Shown here: positions 36,660 through 45,686 of the stretch, in pieces
How positions within the stretch are numbered: position 1 is the first letter of the stretch
How the letters are laid out: each line of letters opens with the position of its first letter
Assembly (NCBI GenBank): GCA_041687255.1
Contig: JAWLCL010000018.1
Span: forward strand, 29,978-93,977
Direction: 5' to 3'
Length of the DNA: 64,000 nucleotides
DNA from: Mariniphaga sp041687255
GTDB lineage: Bacteria; Bacteroidota; Bacteroidia; Bacteroidales; Prolixibacteraceae
Program-made: the position numbers and the translations under genes
Notes under the pieces: generated by a model
The model's database searches: none
The model's input: the letters and a program-made list of their open reading frames with translations, nothing else
What the model was told of the DNA's origin: nothing

Positions 36660-36714
36660 TATAACTCCAGCTTTTATGCTGGGGGTAACAGTCAACCAGG
36701 CCACCTCCTCCCCC
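36660..36714 (-). repeat. REP/BIME-like repeat, copy A' (inverted head)
   Basis: TAACTCCAGCTTTTATGCTG and the following G-run and CCACCTCC stretch match the reverse complement of the first ~57 bp of copy A (36544-36600). It contains a small hairpin CCAGC...GCTGG. Just right of it is another palindrome, GGGCTTTAGCCC. Confidence 0.5.
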
Positions 36715-36874
36715 GGGCTTTAGCCCTGAACATTAAAGTTATTCATCATGAGCTAAAATTACGGCATCCATACAGAACTGTAATAAACCTATCTTCTTTC
36801 AAGCTGTATTCTGAATCTGATGTGATGATTTTAATTGAGAATCTTTATGATTATAGAACACTGGTGCAAGAAAA

Positions 36875-36986
36875 GAAGTCAGGAGGGGGTGGTGGGGCTA
36901 CTGCCAAACACCAGCATAAATGCTGGTGTTATTCAGGATGGTGAGAAAATGGTACTAACCGCTGATAACAACTGCGTTCCTGCGAT
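36875..36986 (+). repeat. REP/BIME-like repeat, copy B (forward) with 11-bp palindrome
   Basis: A second forward unit. Its head holds a perfect 11-bp inverted repeat AACACCAGCAT / ATGCTGGTGTT (36907-36930) with a 2-nt loop. Its tail matches that of copy A. Such forward and inverted palindromic units are typical of REP elements mobilised by RAYT/IS200-like transposases, but no transposase gene is present here. Confidence 0.55.
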
Positions 36987-37319
36987 CAGACCCCATAACC
37001 TTGCCATTTTTGCAATAAACTACTTGAACTGCATTAGTTCCAGAAGCTGTTTTAACGACTCTAATACGTAACATAAATTTACCTTAGTGCGGCAAATTTA
37101 AGATTTTTTGATCGTGACAACCTGATATACAATACAGATATTTTTTTATCTTAAAAGGATGAACAAGTCAGGAATATAAAGGCACTCCCAGACTTAATCG
37201 TGAAAGAACACGCACCGGCCGGATTTAAAAACTTGACTGTCGTTGTTTTATTCCTTAAATTTATGGGATTCAACCCTGCTCAAACTTCTCCTATACAATG
37301 CAAATCAAATAAAAGGTAT

Positions 37320-37775
37320 ATGGTAACGAGAAAAGGAAATAAATACGGACGCGTCAGGGAAAAAACTCCCGATAAGCAGAATCGAAAGATTGATCTAAAA
37401 ACAGAAGAACTGGTTGAGAAATACAGATACCTGTCAACCGACGAAGTCACGTGCAGATTAGCGGAACTTAAAAAGGAATGGGATATCGAGAAAGCTCTCG
37501 AGGTTAATGCGTCTTCCCTTGCATTGACTGGCCTTTTATTGGGAATTTTTAACAGCAAAAAATGGCTTATTTTCCCCCTGATAATTGCCGGATTTTTGCT
37601 TCAGCACGGACTGCAGGGCTGGTGTCCTCCCCTGAGGCTGTTTCGAAAATTTGGCATCCGGACACGACAGGAAATTGATGAGGAAATGTATGCACTAAAG
37701 ATACTCAGAGGCGATTTTGATGATATTTCTTCATCTTCCCGATCAGAAGAAATCATTGTATCAATGAGGCGCTGA
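37320..37775 (+). CDS. Small membrane protein, YgaP/DUF2892-like
   Basis: 151 residues if started at ATG 37320. An in-frame ATG at 37200 would add 40 residues. A charged N-terminal half (about 1-70) is followed by two short hydrophobic helices (about 65-78 and 80-95), then 'GWCPPLRLFRKFGIRTR' and a C-terminal acidic helix. The 'W(C)P.....R..G.RT..EI' tail after two helices is the YgaP-type transmembrane domain pattern, found alone or with rhodanese domains. The function is unknown. Confidence 0.6.
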   Translation: MVTRKGNKYGRVREKTPDKQNRKIDLKTEELVEKYRYLSTDEVTCRLAELKKEWDIEKALEVNASSLALTGLLLGIFNSKKWLIFPLIIAGFLLQHGLQGWCPPLRLFRKFGIRTRQEIDEEMYALKILRGDFDDISSSSRSEEIIVSMRR

Positions 37776-38204
37776 TAAATCACATTAAAAACTATTTCCG
37801 GAAATTTTCGAGAACCAGTGTTTTAAGCATTTTCATTATCCCTGAATTAATGCTATTTGCAAGAATATTAATCGGGAACATACCTTTTTAGCTTATTTAA
37901 TCCGGAACCTTTTAATTAAAATTTTCAAATAAATGAAGATTTATCTGTTGTGTATATTAATTATTAGGGTTTAATACCGGGTGGTGTAGAAATGTTCCAC
38001 AAAATTTATAAAAAAGAGTAATAAATCATCATATGATTAATTAGAATACCAATAAGAAAAACCTTAGCTACATGAAGGGAACCTGTCGAAACGGCAATCT
38101 GTAAAAAAATGGCATAGTTTTATAATGATTTTACCGGCAGTGACATTTGAATTTGCAAAATTAGGCAAAACGTAAAAAACGAGGGAAACGCAAAAAGTAT
38201 CAAT
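37776..38204. other. Gene-free spacer upstream of the stress protein
   Basis: 429 bp, strongly AT-rich in its left two thirds. It must hold the promoter of the next gene. No exact TAnnTTTG, RNA gene or repeat was identified. Confidence 0.35.
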
Positions 38205-38726
38205 ATGGAAACACGAACAGTTTATCTTACCGGCTCATTCAAAGATCTCAAAAGTGCCGAGCGCGCTTACAACCTTTTAAAAGAAAGGGGGTATAAAGAC
38301 GATGAAATAAATATCATCATGTCGGAAGAAAGCATGAAAAAATATTTCAGGGAGGATAGCCATAAGGAAACAAAATTTGGCAACAAAGCCAAAGAAGGTG
38401 CCGGAGCCGGCGCAACAGTTGGTGGAGTGGTAGGAGCCGCTGCAGGGATAGTGACTGCCATTGGCACCAGTTTGCTCATCCCCGGGCTTGGCATTGTCAT
38501 TGCCGGACCTATTGCTGCAGGCCTGGCGGGTGCAGGAGCCGGAGGAATTACAGGAGGCATTGTAGGTGCGCTAGTAGGTGCCGGCATGCCAAAAGAAAGA
38601 GCAACCAAATACGAGCAGGGAATAAAAGAAGGAGACATTGTTTTGGCAGTGGATTTAAGAAATGAGGATGATGCCTTGTTTTTTGAAAACGAATGGCAAA
38701 ACTATGGACACAACATATACAGGTAA
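38205..38726 (+). CDS. General stress protein 17M/YflT-like glycine-rich protein
   Basis: 173 residues. The N-terminal 'VYLTGSFKDLKSAERAYNLL' is the ferredoxin-like 17M/YflT domain. A Gly/Ala-rich double hydrophobic segment (about 65-125, several GAGAG and GxxxG repeats) looks like a membrane hairpin, followed by 'YEQGIKEGDIVLAVD' near 144-158. This layout occurs in osmotic or heat stress proteins of Bacteroidetes. It is a single-gene unit with its own terminator. Confidence 0.75.
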   Translation: METRTVYLTGSFKDLKSAERAYNLLKERGYKDDEINIIMSEESMKKYFREDSHKETKFGNKAKEGAGAGATVGGVVGAAAGIVTAIGTSLLIPGLGIVIAGPIAAGLAGAGAGGITGGIVGALVGAGMPKERATKYEQGIKEGDIVLAVDLRNEDDALFFENEWQNYGHNIYR

Positions 38727-38755
38727 CCCTCATTTTAAGCCGGAAGCAAATAGAA

Positions 38756-38793
38756 GGAGGGCAGGGTTCAGACACTCCTGTTCCTCCTTTTTT
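38756..38793 (+). terminator. Rho-independent terminator of the stress-protein gene
   Basis: A stem of GGAGG...CCTCC extended by CAGG/CCTG with one bulge is followed by TTTTTT (38788-38793). It lies 30 bp after the stop codon. Confidence 0.8.
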
Positions 38794-38960
38794 GTTATTT
38801 CGACGAAATAAAAATACATAAACCACTTACAGCTATTGCATTAAACAGCAGAAATTCGCAAACTTTAGATTTTAGGGGAATTTTTTCTCTTCACCGCTTA
38901 TTTTTTTTAAATTGTACGGCAATTGAACATATATCAATGGACATATAAGCATCTTACATT

Positions 38961-39821
38961 ATGAAAAGCTTTTTCCTTTTTCTCCACAGACGCCCCAAAA
39001 AAAAGAATATTACTAATACTATGGGTATTGGTTTAGGTATTGCACTGATATTTTTGTCGGCTTTTGACATAAAAGCACAGCATCGTGATGTGCCTTTTGT
39101 TCCTACACCCTATGAAACCGTTGAAGAAATGTTAAAGCTTGCCAATGTTGGCCCGGGCGATTATGTAGTTGATTTAGGCTCGGGAGATGGCCGCATCGTG
39201 ATTGCAGCCGGGAAAAGAGGGGCATTTGGTCATGGAGTGGACATCGATCCGAAACGAATAAGTGAAGCCCGCAGAAATGCAGAAAAAGCAGGAGTCGACG
39301 ACAAGGTATTATTTATCGAAGGCAACCTTTTTGAAACCGATTTCAGCAAAGCGACTGTAGTTACCATGTACCTGCTGAATTCGGTTAACATGAAACTGCG
39401 CCCTTACATGCTTAAAAATCTGAAACCCGGAACCCGGGTGGTTTCCTATTACTTTAACATGAGCGACTGGGAACCCGATAAACAGGTACTTGTCAACAAC
39501 AGTGATGTGTATTACTGGGTAATACCGGCAAATGTCAGTGGAAACTGGAACTGGAAAAATGGGGATAACGAATTTACCATGAAAATAGACCAGGTGTTTC
39601 AAAAAATTAAGCCGGAACTTCAATCGGGCAATACATCGTTAAAAATCAGCAATCCTTCACTGGAAGGAGATAAAATCTGGTTCACTGCCGAAAATCCGTT
39701 GGATAATACACGTTATGTATACCATGGAAAGGTAAACGGAAACAGCATTGTTGGCACTGTGCAAATCAGGAACGGAGAAAACAGTTCGATTGAAACCTGG
39801 ACAGCTGCCATGCCCCGGTAA
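38961..39821 (+). CDS. Exported class I SAM-dependent methyltransferase-like protein (paralogue 1)
   Basis: 286 residues. A signal peptide ends near DIKAQ (residue 40). ATG 39021 would give a more compact leader. The methyltransferase core starts with 'VPFVPTP', then motif I VVDLGSGDGR near 69-78, motif II 'GVDIDP' and 'MYLLNSVNMKLRP'. The core resembles the FAM173/ATPSC-KMT lysine methyltransferase group. A C-terminal beta extension follows (about 195-286). SAM is not expected outside the cytoplasm, so either the leader is not cleaved and the domain faces inward, or the protein has another role. A paralogue lies at 44483-45343. Confidence 0.8.
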   Translation: MKSFFLFLHRRPKKKNITNTMGIGLGIALIFLSAFDIKAQHRDVPFVPTPYETVEEMLKLANVGPGDYVVDLGSGDGRIVIAAGKRGAFGHGVDIDPKRISEARRNAEKAGVDDKVLFIEGNLFETDFSKATVVTMYLLNSVNMKLRPYMLKNLKPGTRVVSYYFNMSDWEPDKQVLVNNSDVYYWVIPANVSGNWNWKNGDNEFTMKIDQVFQKIKPELQSGNTSLKISNPSLEGDKIWFTAENPLDNTRYVYHGKVNGNSIVGTVQIRNGENSSIETWTAAMPR

Positions 39822-39844
39822 TTTATTCATTGTAAATTAACGTA

Positions 39845-41200
39845 ATGACAAAAAAACATAAGTCTGATATGGGAAGCAGCCCGCTTCCCACGTTTACCAC
39901 CTTAAGTTCTATAGCTGTAATTGTAGGCGTTGTCGTAGGAATTGGCATATTCCGGCTCCCACCTATTGTTGCTTCAAACTCAGGCAGCGGACTGCAGTTC
40001 ATCCTTTTCTGGTTGGCCGGAGGTTTTATTTCACTTCTCGGGGCATTATGTTATGCCGAACTGGCCTCATTGCATCCCGATTCCGGCGGAGAGTATCATT
40101 TTCTTTACAAAGCTTTTGGAAAACCTGTTGGCTTCCTGTTTACCTGGGGAAGAATGACTGTTATTCAGACGGGATCGCTGGCCCTTGTCTCCTTCATCCT
40201 CGGTGATTATGCCACACTAATTTTTGATTTGGGAAGGTTCAGCCCCGCCATTTATGCAGCCATTACAGTAATTCTGCTTACCGGGTTAAACATTATGGGA
40301 ACCCGCCATTCACGAAAAACTCAAATGGTGATTACATCTATAATTGTTTTCATAATAATCACAATTTCCCTGGCAGCGCTGTTTTTTGTACCATCATCAC
40401 GTGAAGCCGGTCTGGCTGAAAATCAGGGCAACAGTTTTACCGGCGGAATGGCCGGCTCAGCAATGATATTTGTACTTTTAACATACGGAGGATGGAACGA
40501 GGCAGCATACCTGTCGGGAGAACTTATCAATGTAAGAAAAAATATGATAAAGGTTTTGGTTGCCGGCATTGCTGTCATTACCCTGCTTTACCTGCTGATA
40601 AATTTTGCCTATCTGCATGTACTGGGACTTGATAAGTTAAGGGAATCGCAAACGATAGGAGCCGACATTACCGAACCGGTTTTTGGCACCGCAGGCTCTT
40701 TTATTGTTGGATTTATTGTAATCTTTGCAGCAATTTCCACAGCCAATGCCACCATTATCACCGGTGCACGCACCAATTATGCACTGGGAAGGGATTTCAA
40801 CCTTCTGCAGTTTATGGGCCGTTGGGATTCCAAAAGAAACACGCCCGTTAATGCATTGCTTGTTCAGGGTTCCATTGCCCTGCTGCTCATTATTTTCGGT
40901 GCATGGTCGAAACAGGCAGTGGAGACCATGGTCGATTATACGGCTCCGGTTTTCTGGCTGTTCCTTTTACTTACCACTGTCACATTGTTCATTTTTCGAA
41001 GCAAACACAAACGCAGCGAAATTCCTTACCGGGTCCCGCTTTACCCTTTAACACCATTGCTGTTCATTGCAGCATGCGGTTTCATGCTTTATTCCAGCCT
41101 TGCTTTTACAGGAACAGGTTCGCTGGTGGGAGCAGGATTTCTTGTCCTGGGAATCCCAATATACCTGTTAACACTGAAACAGGAAAAAAAGCAGCGCTAA
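39845..41200 (+). CDS. APC-superfamily amino acid permease
   Basis: 451 residues with about 12 hydrophobic helices. TM1 has the APC substrate-gate glycine motif 'VVGIGIFRLPP' near 36-46. 'ALCYAELASLHPDSGGEYHF' near 66-85 is the TM2-loop signature of amino acid permeases. 'TYGGWNEAAYLSGEL' lies near TM6. The resemblance is to the basic amino acid/polyamine antiporter or LAT-like branch, and the substrate is not known. It starts 24 bp after the methyltransferase-like gene, so it may be co-transcribed. Confidence 0.88.
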   Translation: MTKKHKSDMGSSPLPTFTTLSSIAVIVGVVVGIGIFRLPPIVASNSGSGLQFILFWLAGGFISLLGALCYAELASLHPDSGGEYHFLYKAFGKPVGFLFTWGRMTVIQTGSLALVSFILGDYATLIFDLGRFSPAIYAAITVILLTGLNIMGTRHSRKTQMVITSIIVFIIITISLAALFFVPSSREAGLAENQGNSFTGGMAGSAMIFVLLTYGGWNEAAYLSGELINVRKNMIKVLVAGIAVITLLYLLINFAYLHVLGLDKLRESQTIGADITEPVFGTAGSFIVGFIVIFAAISTANATIITGARTNYALGRDFNLLQFMGRWDSKRNTPVNALLVQGSIALLLIIFGAWSKQAVETMVDYTAPVFWLFLLLTTVTLFIFRSKHKRSEIPYRVPLYPLTPLLFIAACGFMLYSSLAFTGTGSLVGAGFLVLGIPIYLLTLKQEKKQR

Positions 41201-41231
41201 ATAAGGCATTACTTGCTGATCAACTTTAAAA

Positions 41232-41981
41232 TTATTTCAGCATCATGGCTTTATGCTCCTCCACAAGCCTGATGGTATGCTCTAACAGTTCAGGGCCTCC
41301 CGCTTCTCCATGTCCGGGAATAACAGTATTAATGTCCTTATAATTTTCTGATAGTTTCCTCACGGTTGTATCCCATTCCTCCACAACGGCATCCGAAAGG
41401 TTTCCCAACCCGGCTGAGCTGATGCTTTTTATCAGGCATCCTCCAAATAGAATTTTCTTACCGGGAATCCACACTACGATGTTGTCAGCAGAATGTCCGG
41501 GACCAAAATACCGGCACTCCACCTTTTCACCATAAAAATCAAAAGCTTTTGACTCCGTGAATGACTCAGAAGGAACAGGCAAGTTCAGTTCCCTGCACCT
41601 GGCAACAGTTTGTGAATTTGCCAGCGATTTAACTCCTATATTCTGCAAATAATCCAATCCTCCCATACAATCGTTGTGAAAATGACCGGGAATTACCAAA
41701 CACACACGGGCCGACAAAGAATCATTAAGCCAGGTCACAAGAATAGCAGTTTTCTCATTATCAACAGGAGTGTCAACCATAAGTGCCCTGCCCGACCGGA
41801 TTAGAATCATTCCATTCGAAGGAAAGCGCCCGTAATCTTCATCGTTATGCCACGATACATGCATAAAAACAGAATCTTTCAGATGCACAAGTTGTACATC
41901 TTCATTAACCGTAAACACCTGGGCGGATGCCATCAGGGATGCAACAACAATTGCCAGAACAAATACGATACGTTTCATCAT
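41232..41981 (-). CDS. Subclass B1 metallo-beta-lactamase
   Basis: 249 residues with a signal peptide ending near ASAQ (residue 21), the expected length for B1 enzymes. All six zinc ligands are present: His100, His102 and Asp104 (HFHNDC), His163 (GPGHSADN), Cys182 (GGCLIKS) and His224 (PGHGE). Lys185 after the Cys ligand matches the substrate-carboxylate lysine of B1 enzymes. 'HxHxDCMGGLDYL' is typical of Bacteroidetes chromosomal enzymes (BlaB/CcrA-like). Activity on beta-lactams, including carbapenems, is the family expectation. The gene faces the APC permease convergently. No mobile-element signature is next to it, so it is probably an intrinsic chromosomal gene. Confidence 0.9.
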   Translation of the reverse strand: MMKRIVFVLAIVVASLMASAQVFTVNEDVQLVHLKDSVFMHVSWHNDEDYGRFPSNGMILIRSGRALMVDTPVDNEKTAILVTWLNDSLSARVCLVIPGHFHNDCMGGLDYLQNIGVKSLANSQTVARCRELNLPVPSESFTESKAFDFYGEKVECRYFGPGHSADNIVVWIPGKKILFGGCLIKSISSAGLGNLSDAVVEEWDTTVRKLSENYKDINTVIPGHGEAGGPELLEHTIRLVEEHKAMMLK

Positions 41982-42019
41982 CGGCTGTTTACAGGCAAAT
42001 TTAAACCTTCATTCTTAAA

Positions 42020-42727
42020 TTAAACAGCTTTGGGTATCAAATTTTCATCGGTCACCGGAGTCCGTATCAATTCAACCGAAAGGGCAGCTATCCAGAGAAA
42101 ATAGACCAGCCAGGCTATACCATTAAGTAAGGCAAAGAATCCGGCAGGATTTCCTTCAAAAAGAAAACCGGTGCTTATTATGGCGGCAAGACCTGTAAAC
42201 AGCCCTGTAAAACCCAGCCATTTAGGAAAAATTCCGGATGAAAGAATAACCACAGCAGCAGCTGTCATTGCCACCCCACCAAAAGCTCCTGAAACAGAAT
42301 AGGCATAAAAATTGGCTGCAATGCCAAATGAAGCCGTTTCGGTAGTTACATTCCCCCCAAGCAGAGTCAGCCCGTTTATGAACGTACCGGCAATGGAACC
42401 CACCGCCGGAGAAAGAATAGCTCCTGCCCATGTTACACGTGTCCAGATAGCCGTAGCTCCTTCAGCCAAACGAAGCCTTTCACAAAAACCAGCATAAAAA
42501 GGAAAATAAAACAGCAGAAATGCTATCCCTGCCATAAAATGACCCCCCCTGTACCACTTGCTGTTTGAAGCAAACCACTCCACCAGAGCAGACTCATCAT
42601 GATTGAAGGCTGGTGGTAAAACATTTATTCCTGCGGCGATAAATGAGAGAACAACGAAAAGAAGTCCGCAAATGCCGCTTAACCTCCAAGGTGATTTTAA
42701 AAGGTTCATAGTTGAAATTTTTTTCAA
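42020..42727 (-). CDS. Unknown multi-pass membrane protein
   Basis: 235 residues with about six hydrophobic helices (about 14-36, 60-80, 95-120, 132-160, 165-188, 195-220). I do not recognise the family, although small 'DUF4386-like' membrane proteins have a similar layout. It lies 38 bp upstream of the metallo-beta-lactamase in the same direction, so the two may form a two-gene unit. Confidence 0.65.
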   Translation of the reverse strand: MKKISTMNLLKSPWRLSGICGLLFVVLSFIAAGINVLPPAFNHDESALVEWFASNSKWYRGGHFMAGIAFLLFYFPFYAGFCERLRLAEGATAIWTRVTWAGAILSPAVGSIAGTFINGLTLLGGNVTTETASFGIAANFYAYSVSGAFGGVAMTAAAVVILSSGIFPKWLGFTGLFTGLAAIISTGFLFEGNPAGFFALLNGIAWLVYFLWIAALSVELIRTPVTDENLIPKAV

Positions 42728-42914
42728 TTGTACAGAATGAATTTAAACTTGTTTACCTGAAAATTAAACGGAAATGAATGATTGTATGTTCCACCTCCAG
42801 GAGCATGAATTGATTTTTTATTTGGAGTTAAGCCATTGAAGCATAGCTTTTCGGTTGGTATTGTTTTTGTGTCATAAAGGTCCTTCTATCAGATACATGT
42901 AAATTATTGAAAGA

Positions 42915-44228
42915 ATGCACAGAAAAATAATATATTTTATCCTTTTGGCAATAACAGCAGCAGGATGTAGAAGTGTACAGCAGGGTCTGTTCCCCAAACA
43001 ATCGCCTCATGAAGAATACAGCTTAAAACTTGAAGAAGCTGGGTTGGCCAGCAATAAATTGGGAAAAAGCTGGATAGAGGCATCAGAAAAAGGCTTATTA
43101 AACCCGACAGAAGCCGGAATTCCCTATTCGGAAGCCATGGTTTTTGATTACGAACAGTTAACTACGGCAACTTACAGGCTTTTTCTGAGGGAAGGTCAGA
43201 AACTGCATGTGCTGGTTGAACCTGGGCAACCGGATACTTCCCATATTTTTATTGATTTGTTTCGCCTTACTGATGGTGAATATAAACGAGAAGCCTTTGC
43301 AGAGAAAGATTCCATACGACTGGACTACAGGGTAAAAAGAAATGGTGAATACATTCTGCGTATTCAGCCCGAATTAATGGTTGCCGGTTTATTTACTGTT
43401 TTCCTGTTTACCGATGCCTCCTTAAATTTTCCGGTCCCGGAAAGGGATTTTACTTCCATATCAAGCTTCTTTGGAGACCCGCGGGAAGGAGGCCGGCGTA
43501 AACACGAAGGAGTGGATGTATTTGCCCCCCGGGGCACCCCGGCCCTTGCTGTCAGCTCAGGAAGAGTGACCCGCACCGGCACAAACCGACTGGGAGGCAA
43601 AGTTGTATGGGTTAGCGACACCCAAAACGGCTACAACTATTACTATGCCCACCTGGATACACAGTTGGTGAGGCCGGGCATGCAGGTTCATCCGGGAGAT
43701 ACCCTGGGCTTAATAGGTAATACCGGAAATGCAGTAACAACGCCTCCTCACCTGCATTTTGGCATTTATGCCTTCGGGCGCAGGAGTATTGATCCTTATG
43801 TGTTTTTCCATAAAACTGATATGCCCGTAATCGATTCCCTGCAAATAGCCCGTTTTGTCAACACCTGGAGCCAAACTGCTTCAGATAAAAATAATTTTCG
43901 TACAGCTCCGGATTTGAATGCTGACATTATCGAATCCCTTCCTGCCAACGTACCGCTAAAAATCAGAGGAGTTGCCGGCAACTGGCTGCGTGCAGAACTT
44001 CCCACCGGCAATAGTGGCTACATTCACCGGTCGATTGTTAAACCGTTAACCGATTCCGGGAGGGAAATAGTTGCAGCAGGAAAAATAATCCGCAGCAGAC
44101 CAGATTCCCTTTCCCTTGCAAAAAAAATAATATCTGAAGATGAAAAGGTTAAAGTTTATACCGAATACCAATCTTACCTGCTGGTTGATACCGGTGATGT
44201 TTCAGGATGGATAGCAGAAGATTCCTGA
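42915..44228 (+). CDS. M23 peptidase lipoprotein with SH3 domain
   Basis: 437 residues with lipobox AAGC (Cys18). After a beta-rich N-terminal domain (about 60-165) comes the LytM/M23 zinc peptidase fold at about 175-300. It has HEGVDVFAPRG (His and Asp ligands near 197-201) and 'PPHLHFGIY' (HxH motif near 279). An SH3-like domain follows ('NFRTAPDLNADIIESLP' near 326-342), with possible partial second SH3 strands to the end. M23 enzymes cut peptidoglycan cross-bridges or bind their regulators. All metal ligands seem present, so it is probably active at the outer membrane. Confidence 0.87.
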   Translation: MHRKIIYFILLAITAAGCRSVQQGLFPKQSPHEEYSLKLEEAGLASNKLGKSWIEASEKGLLNPTEAGIPYSEAMVFDYEQLTTATYRLFLREGQKLHVLVEPGQPDTSHIFIDLFRLTDGEYKREAFAEKDSIRLDYRVKRNGEYILRIQPELMVAGLFTVFLFTDASLNFPVPERDFTSISSFFGDPREGGRRKHEGVDVFAPRGTPALAVSSGRVTRTGTNRLGGKVVWVSDTQNGYNYYYAHLDTQLVRPGMQVHPGDTLGLIGNTGNAVTTPPHLHFGIYAFGRRSIDPYVFFHKTDMPVIDSLQIARFVNTWSQTASDKNNFRTAPDLNADIIESLPANVPLKIRGVAGNWLRAELPTGNSGYIHRSIVKPLTDSGREIVAAGKIIRSRPDSLSLAKKIISEDEKVKVYTEYQSYLLVDTGDVSGWIAEDS

Positions 44229-44482
44229 TGATGTTTATCATATCCATTAACATCAAAAAAGTTGTCTGTTCATTTCTCCTTCAGCAATAACAGGAATCAA
44301 CAATGGTTTTCTTCTCCAATGAACCTTTGTTATTGAACTGATATCAGGTATTTTAAAACTCCTGACAAGAGTTAATTTCCCGGCAGTGTCTGCACGTGCT
44401 GTTTTTGACTTCGCCCTTCACGAACGCCTTATAAACGCTCCAGTCTGGGTAAGGCAAAACCGACAGGAATTCATCAATCCGA

Positions 44483-45343
44483 CTATTGTCCGTTAGTTGC
44501 AGTCCATTTTTCTACATTGGCATCAGAACCATTATGAACCTGAACAATTCCTTCAATGTTGCTGTCAGCTATACGACCACTGAAAATGTACTTATCACCG
44601 GTTGAAGGATCTTCTGCTGAAAAACTAAGCCTATCGCCCGACAGCGTACTTTCATCCACATTCAGGGTTGTATTGCCGGCTTTAAGCTCAAGATCAACCT
44701 CCTGGAATTCCTGGTTTACATTCATTTTAAATTGCTTTCCATTGGCCTGCCAGTCCCATTCTCCCTTAACATCGGCGGGTATAACCCAGTAATAGATGTT
44801 ACTGTAATTAACCTTAGCCTGGTCATCGGGTTCCCATTCATTCATGTTGAAACTGTGTGAAACCACACGTGTTCCCGGTTCAAGGCTTTCAAGAATTTTA
44901 GGCCTCAGCTTCATATTTACGCTGTTTAACAGATACATGGTCAGCACGCTTGCCATGCTGAAGTCGGTTTCAAAAATGTTACCCTCTACAAACACGACCC
45001 TGTCCTCCACTCCGGCATTACGCGCATTTTCATTTGCTTCCTTAATGCGTTGTGGATCGATATCCACTCCATGGGCAAAAGCCCCCCGTTTTGCGGCAGC
45101 AATCACGATGCGTCCATCTCCCGACCCCAGATCAACAACATAATCACCAGGCCCGACATTGGCAACGTCCATCATCTTTTCAACCACTTCATCGGGTGTA
45201 GGAACAAACGGAACATCACGTTTCTGGGCATCAACAAATGCGGGCAATCCCAACAAAAATATGCCAAGAATTAATACAGAAAACAAACTGTTTTTTACAG
45301 GCATGAAAAAACAATAATTACAACAGGTTGAATAATTTTTCAT
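44483..45343 (-). CDS. Exported class I SAM-dependent methyltransferase-like protein (paralogue 2)
   Basis: 286 residues, or 273 from ATG 45302-45304, which leaves a standard signal peptide ending near FVDAQ. The core is nearly superposable on the copy at 38961-39821: 'RDVPFVPTP', VVDLGSGDGR, 'GVDIDP', 'GNIFETDFS', 'MYLLNSVNMKLRP', 'YYWVIPADV'. The C-terminal beta extension also aligns. The two copies flank a 4.6-kb cassette in opposite orientation and are probably an old duplication. The same localisation puzzle applies. Confidence 0.8.
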   Translation of the reverse strand: MKNYSTCCNYCFFMPVKNSLFSVLILGIFLLGLPAFVDAQKRDVPFVPTPDEVVEKMMDVANVGPGDYVVDLGSGDGRIVIAAAKRGAFAHGVDIDPQRIKEANENARNAGVEDRVVFVEGNIFETDFSMASVLTMYLLNSVNMKLRPKILESLEPGTRVVSHSFNMNEWEPDDQAKVNYSNIYYWVIPADVKGEWDWQANGKQFKMNVNQEFQEVDLELKAGNTTLNVDESTLSGDRLSFSAEDPSTGDKYIFSGRIADSNIEGIVQVHNGSDANVEKWTATNGQ

Positions 45344-45485
45344 AATGATATTTATTAATTTTTAAAGTATTCATTGCTGCAGGAAGAAGAGAAATCATTT
45401 GATTTATTTATTCCGGCATTCTTTCAAAATTGCTATTCTTCTCTTGATATATTTTTGGCATCATCATAAATTGATTTAAGCCTGT

Positions 45486-45686
45486 TTATTCTTCTTCAAA
45501 TTTTATCACCTTAACCGGGCAATTTTGGGCAGCTTCCCTTACACCTTGTCCATTTAAAGTAAAGTCTGCATCATCTTCAATAAAAGCTTCCCCAAAATCA
45601 CTGAGTCCAAATACTTCAGGGCATATCTCATTGCAATATCCCGCTGCAATGCACCCCTCTTCAATCCATACGTTTTTAATTTTCAT
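45486..45686 (-). CDS. Small ferredoxin with a three-Cys (3Fe-4S-like) cluster motif
   Basis: 66 residues. Single-cluster ferredoxins normally read CxxCxxC...C. Here the motif is GCIAAGYCNEICPEVF, with Cys12, Cys18 and Cys22, plus Cys56 in NCPVK. The second cluster Cys is replaced by Ala15. Loss of that ligand is the hallmark of [3Fe-4S] ferredoxins, such as those serving P450s in actinomycetes. The acidic tail suggests an electron-transfer partner surface. The partner is unknown, and no oxidoreductase is adjacent. Confidence 0.82.
   Translation of the reverse strand: MKIKNVWIEEGCIAAGYCNEICPEVFGLSDFGEAFIEDDADFTLNGQGVREAAQNCPVKVIKFEEE

Noticed and set aside
36558..36944. 128-codon open frame
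   Set aside because: It lies entirely on the REP-like forward and inverted units, and its composition follows the palindromes. It has no protein-like features.
36461..37188. Repeated short words AAAGGCACTCC and TAGTGCGGCAA on both sides of the REP cluster
   Set aside because: The two words occur in different order on each side, so they do not form clean direct or inverted element ends. They may be chance or old debris.
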